Positions 13,913-16,776 of a stretch of 16,776 bases of DNA are shown here, one piece after another. How positions within the stretch are numbered: position 1 is the stretch's first letter; each line of letters starts with the position of its first letter. The notes beneath the pieces were generated by a model. It was not told the origin of the DNA and made no database searches. It worked only from the letters and a program-made list of their open reading frames with translations. Source of the DNA: an uncultured Clostridia bacterium (GTDB taxonomy: Bacteria > Bacillota > Clostridia > Oscillospirales > Acutalibacteraceae); NCBI GenBank assembly GCA_946002045.1, contig CAMFYM010000018.1, positions 1 through 16,776 of the forward strand, written 5' to 3'. The position numbers and the translations under genes were made by a program.

Positions 13913-14800
13913 TTATACCCCCTTAACAAATACTTCAAGAATAAACACATTAAGTGCACCGATAATAATTGTTGTAATCCACGAGTTTTTAAACATCTTT
14001 TGCCACTTTAATCGTGCATTTGTATTATCCACAAGAATCATTACGAAATATGTAATCGAAACAGCAACAAATGCCAATATTGCTGTCCACCAATTTGAAT
14101 TTAGGAAAAACAGTGCAATAACGCCCATAAGGAATACGTTTTCATACCAGTGAGAAATTTCCACAATAGCAAACATTTGACCGGAAAATTCTGTTGTAAT
14201 TCCCTTTACCATTTCCTGATGAGCATGGTGACTTGTGGAAAGGTCAAAGGGGTGCTTGCGAAGCTTTATCGTAAGGATAAATACGAAGCCCACAAATACG
14301 CCGGGTAGCATTACAATAGCAGGTATGCCATTGTTTGCAATTATTTCTCTAACCTTAAATGTGCCTGTTGCGAGATAAAAGCCAACTGCTGTCAGCAGCA
14401 CCATAGGCTCATATGCCAGCATCTGCATCATTTCACGGTTAGCACCCATATTTGCATATGGTGAGTGGCTGCTTGTTGCACCAAGGATAAGAAAAAGGTT
14501 TGCAGTGGTAAGTGCAAAGAAAACCAAAAGCAAATCAAATCCACCAAAGAACAGACAGCCTGTTCCTATAACAAAAAACAGGAAAATCAAAAGATAAAAA
14601 ATCTGAACATGGTTAACATAAACAGTTTCCTTCTTAATGAGCTTTAACACATCATAGAAGGGCTGAAGGATAGGAGGGCCCTGCCTACCTTGCATACGAG
14701 CAGTGATTTTTCTGTCAATGCCTGACATAAGTCCACCAATGAACGGTGCAAAAACAACATAGGCAACGATACATAATACAATTTTCAGTGTAGCACTCAT
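13913..14800 (-). CDS. echB: Ech hydrogenase membrane subunit B (NuoH-like)
   Basis: EchB is the membrane subunit that connects the hydrogenase module to the ion pump, as NuoH does in complex I. The 295-aa protein has about eight hydrophobic helices. Family motifs are ARMQGRQGPPILQPFYDVLKL (34-54), ANREMMQMLAYEP (120-132), and the cytoplasmic loop KHPFDLSTSHHAHQE (182-196) with TEFSG (203-207). An upstream in-frame ATG would add 25 residues, but these lie inside echA and are not membrane-like. The ATG at 14800 has AGGAGGTG at about 14809-14816, gives the normal N-terminus, and overlaps the echA stop by one base (TAATG). The proton-channel glutamate in E131 and the E204/H217/E220 cluster look intact. 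Confidence 0.95.
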   Translation of the reverse strand: MSATLKIVLCIVAYVVFAPFIGGLMSGIDRKITARMQGRQGPPILQPFYDVLKLIKKETVYVNHVQIFYLLIFLFFVIGTGCLFFGGFDLLLVFFALTTANLFLILGATSSHSPYANMGANREMMQMLAYEPMVLLTAVGFYLATGTFKVREIIANNGIPAIVMLPGVFVGFVFILTIKLRKHPFDLSTSHHAHQEMVKGITTEFSGQMFAIVEISHWYENVFLMGVIALFFLNSNWWTAILAFVAVSITYFVMILVDNTNARLKWQKMFKNSWITTIIIGALNVFILEVFVKGV

Positions 14801-16725
14801 TATAATACACCTCCTACTGAGATAACCATAAATGTTACAATGAGAAGTATTGAAATAATGATTGATGGGTTCCAAAGCTTCTTTTCGCCAAAAATATCCT
14901 CCATATACCAGTTAGCAAGGAAGAATCGTCTTTTTTCACCCATTGAGTCAATGTAGTTCATCTGGTCACCGGCATTAACACCGTTAATATAACGGTTTGC
15001 CTTTTTGTAATTACTGTTTCTTGCAAAAATCCATGATACAGCAGGAACAAGGAATATTGCAATAAGCATAATCATCATAATTATGATGTTGTCGTTGGAG
15101 ATAACCTGTGAAGCATTGTTGAATACTGCTTGAATATACGGAACAATAACTTTTGAGGAAATCATGGGGAATGCAAAGCAAAGGGCAATCATAAATGCTG
15201 AATGGATTAGGATTGATACCCACTGATTAGCAGATGTTGTATTTTTTGCCTTAACATCGTTGCTCTTGGATGCAAGAACGGTTGCCATCCACTTCATCCA
15301 ATAGAAAAGTGTTGTGGCACTGCCGAAGCATACAAAAAGGATAAGCACGATTGAGCCACTGTCAATAAATGCCTTAAGTGCAGCCCACTTTGAAATAAGC
15401 ATACCAAACGGAGCAAGGAACATACCTGCAATACCGATAACAAGAGTCCAAGCAAGATATGGGTGACGGCGAACAAGGCCGTGCATTGTTTCAACATCTC
15501 TTGAGCCTGTTGCATTTTCTATTGCACCGACTGTTTGGAAAAGAAGTGATTTTGATATTGCGTGGAAGATGAGGAGGAATATACCTGCCCAAACAGTTTC
15601 CTCTCGACCAACACCTGCGCAGGCTGTTATAAGTCCAAGGTTTGAAATAGTTGAGTAAGCCAAAACCTTTTTGCCGTCGCTAACAGTGATAGCCAGCATG
15701 GACATTACAAGGAAGGTAAGGCCACCTACAAGGCTAACCATTGTGCCTGCATATGTGCCTGCAAGAACAGGGGATAACCTAAGCAGCAGATAAACGCCTG
15801 CCTTTACCATTGTGGCACTGTGAAGAAGTGCAGATGACGGAGTAGGTGCCACCATTGCACCCAAAAGCCATTTTGAAAACGGAAGCTGTGCACTTTTTGT
15901 AAGCGCTGCAAAGGAAAGAAGAATTACAGGCACAACAACAGCTGCACCGTCAGAAAGGACAAGACCGTTCATATCAGTAACATTGTGCTTGATTCCAACA
16001 ATAACGATTGCTGCTGCAAAGCCAAGTCCACCCAAAAGGTTCATCCATAATGCTCTAAAGCAGTTGTGGATTGCCTCGGCAGTTCTTGTGTAGCCGATAA
16101 GCAGGAATGATACAACGCTGGTGATTTCCCAGAAGAAGTAAAGCCAAATAAGACTGTTTGAAAGAACAAGTCCGAACATTGCTCCAAGAAAAACATAAAG
16201 CAGGGAGAAGAAATATCTTCTTCTGTCTGTAAATTCTTTGTGGTGATTGTGGTAATCTTTCATATATCCACAAGCATAAACTGTTATTAGTGAACCGATT
16301 ATCGCAACAATAAGAACCATTATTACTGTCAGCTGGTCCACATACATTTTGTAAATCTCGTGATGTGGTGCGTTGCCACTAAGCTCGTACCAAAGAATTA
16401 AAGCAGTCTGAGCTATTGATAATGCAGCTGCATAATATTGCTTGTATTTAAAGCTGAGTACCGTAACAAGCAGCATAAGGAATATCTCAATGCCCATCAT
16501 ACCGTAGTCAATAATTTTTGTTTCGGTAAAAAACAATAACGGCATATTGGATGATGTGGCGCTCCAAATAGTGAAATACTTTACGGCAAAGGCTATCGCC
16601 ATACCGATAAGAGAAATGCTGCTGATATAGGTAACAGCCTGTCTGATTTTGTCATTTTTGGCAACGCTTAAAAGTAAAGCACTCAAAAACGGACTGCAAA
16701 TCAGCATAATGATTAGAATATCCAT
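14800..16725 (-). CDS. echA: Ech hydrogenase membrane subunit A (NuoL-like antiporter)
   Basis: EchA is the large membrane subunit related to NuoL and Mrp antiporters; it is thought to move H+ or Na+ across the membrane as the hydrogenase turns over. The 641-aa length is typical. It has about 15-16 hydrophobic helices. The antiporter core is visible: FFWEITSVVSFLLIG with its conserved Glu, then KSAQLPFSKWLLGAMVAPTPSSALLHSATMVKAG with the channel Lys, HAISKSLLFQTVGAIE with His and Lys, and later APFGMLISKWAAL. A soluble stretch near the C-terminus (about 575-615) precedes a last helix. The codon just before the ATG is TGA, so the gene cannot extend further upstream. The ribosome site and promoter are cut off by the adapter. 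It is the first ech gene seen. Confidence 0.95.
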   Translation of the reverse strand: MDILIIMLICSPFLSALLLSVAKNDKIRQAVTYISSISLIGMAIAFAVKYFTIWSATSSNMPLLFFTETKIIDYGMMGIEIFLMLLVTVLSFKYKQYYAAALSIAQTALILWYELSGNAPHHEIYKMYVDQLTVIMVLIVAIIGSLITVYACGYMKDYHNHHKEFTDRRRYFFSLLYVFLGAMFGLVLSNSLIWLYFFWEITSVVSFLLIGYTRTAEAIHNCFRALWMNLLGGLGFAAAIVIVGIKHNVTDMNGLVLSDGAAVVVPVILLSFAALTKSAQLPFSKWLLGAMVAPTPSSALLHSATMVKAGVYLLLRLSPVLAGTYAGTMVSLVGGLTFLVMSMLAITVSDGKKVLAYSTISNLGLITACAGVGREETVWAGIFLLIFHAISKSLLFQTVGAIENATGSRDVETMHGLVRRHPYLAWTLVIGIAGMFLAPFGMLISKWAALKAFIDSGSIVLILFVCFGSATTLFYWMKWMATVLASKSNDVKAKNTTSANQWVSILIHSAFMIALCFAFPMISSKVIVPYIQAVFNNASQVISNDNIIIMMIMLIAIFLVPAVSWIFARNSNYKKANRYINGVNAGDQMNYIDSMGEKRRFFLANWYMEDIFGEKKLWNPSIIISILLIVTFMVISVGGVL

Positions 16726-16730
16726 TCAAT

Positions 16731-16776
16731 CTGTCTCTTATACACATCTGACGCTGCCGACGAAGGCTTAGGTGTA
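16731..16776 (-). other. Synthetic Nextera (Tn5) library adapter, right end
   Basis: Bases 16731-16749 are the inverted 19-bp mosaic end, 16750-16763 the i5-side primer segment and 16764-16771 the same 8-nt index as on the left. The same adapter in opposite orientation at both ends makes a 43-bp artificial inverted repeat. Native DNA stops at about 16730, so the upstream part of the ech operon is missing. Confidence 0.97.

Noticed and set aside
13913..14875. Longer EchB start adding 25 residues
   Set aside because: The extra part overlaps echA, has no ribosome site, and is not membrane-like; the ATG at 14800 has AGGAGGTG and a TAATG junction.
12005..16725. Respiratory complex I (nuo) or Mrp antiporter operon
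   Set aside because: EchE keeps all four nickel cysteines that NuoD has lost, subunit set and order match Ech, and hyp maturation genes follow.
1..16776. Terminal inverted repeats with a Tn5-like mosaic end, suggesting a transposon
   Set aside because: The ends match the commercial Nextera adapter, including primer and index segments; no transposase gene is in the window.

Overview
The window is a single insert of AT-rich, low-GC bacterial DNA (about 44-16730) with a synthetic Nextera/Tn5 adapter at each end. Strong AGGAGG-type ribosome sites, a T-box leader in front of thrS, RNase Y instead of RNase E, and a clostridial-style Ech hydrogenase operon point to an anaerobic member of the Clostridia (Firmicutes), perhaps an uncultured gut or rumen Oscillospiraceae-like lineage. 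The class is well supported; the family is a guess.

Layout. At the left, on the minus strand, are a small Dabb-domain protein (141-431) and RNase Y (489-2045). A 493-bp divergent spacer follows. It carries opposed sigma-A-type promoters for rny and thrS and the threonine T-box riboswitch. thrS (2539-4479) is the only plus-strand gene and ends at a terminator shared with a convergent PHP-family phosphatase gene (4525-5286). Next come a two-gene membrane operon (NfeD-like protein then SPFH/band-7 protein, 6759 down to 5366) and a 309-bp spacer holding its promoter.

The right 9.7 kb is one minus-strand operon, read from 16725 down to 7069: echA-echB-echC-echD-echE-echF-hypF-hypC-hypD-hypE, closed by a strong terminator at 7024-7061. 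EchA and EchB are the membrane subunits, related to complex I NuoL and NuoH. EchC (NuoB-like), EchD (NuoC-like), EchE (the NiFe catalytic subunit) and EchF (polyferredoxin) form the soluble arm, which would couple ferredoxin oxidation and H2 evolution to ion pumping. HypF, HypC, HypD and HypE build the Fe(CN)2CO half of the active site. The nickel-insertion genes hypA and hypB and a hydrogenase endopeptidase are not in the window. EchE ends exactly at its DPCxxCxxR motif, so no protease should be needed. Adjacent genes overlap by 1 or 4 nt or are separated by no more than 12 nt, and each visible start has its own Shine-Dalgarno.

Most unusual points: EchF carries four [4Fe-4S] motifs instead of the usual two, through an old internal duplication. 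HypF is short and lacks a recognisable LPGGD..EPWR segment. A terminator 3' arm plus U-tract is tandemly repeated behind the Dabb gene. The PHP gene appears to make a leaderless mRNA. An 11-bp direct repeat lies in the rny promoter. I saw no CRISPR array, tRNA, rRNA, insertion sequence or phage gene. The window looks like core and energy-metabolism DNA with no clear sign of horizontal transfer.
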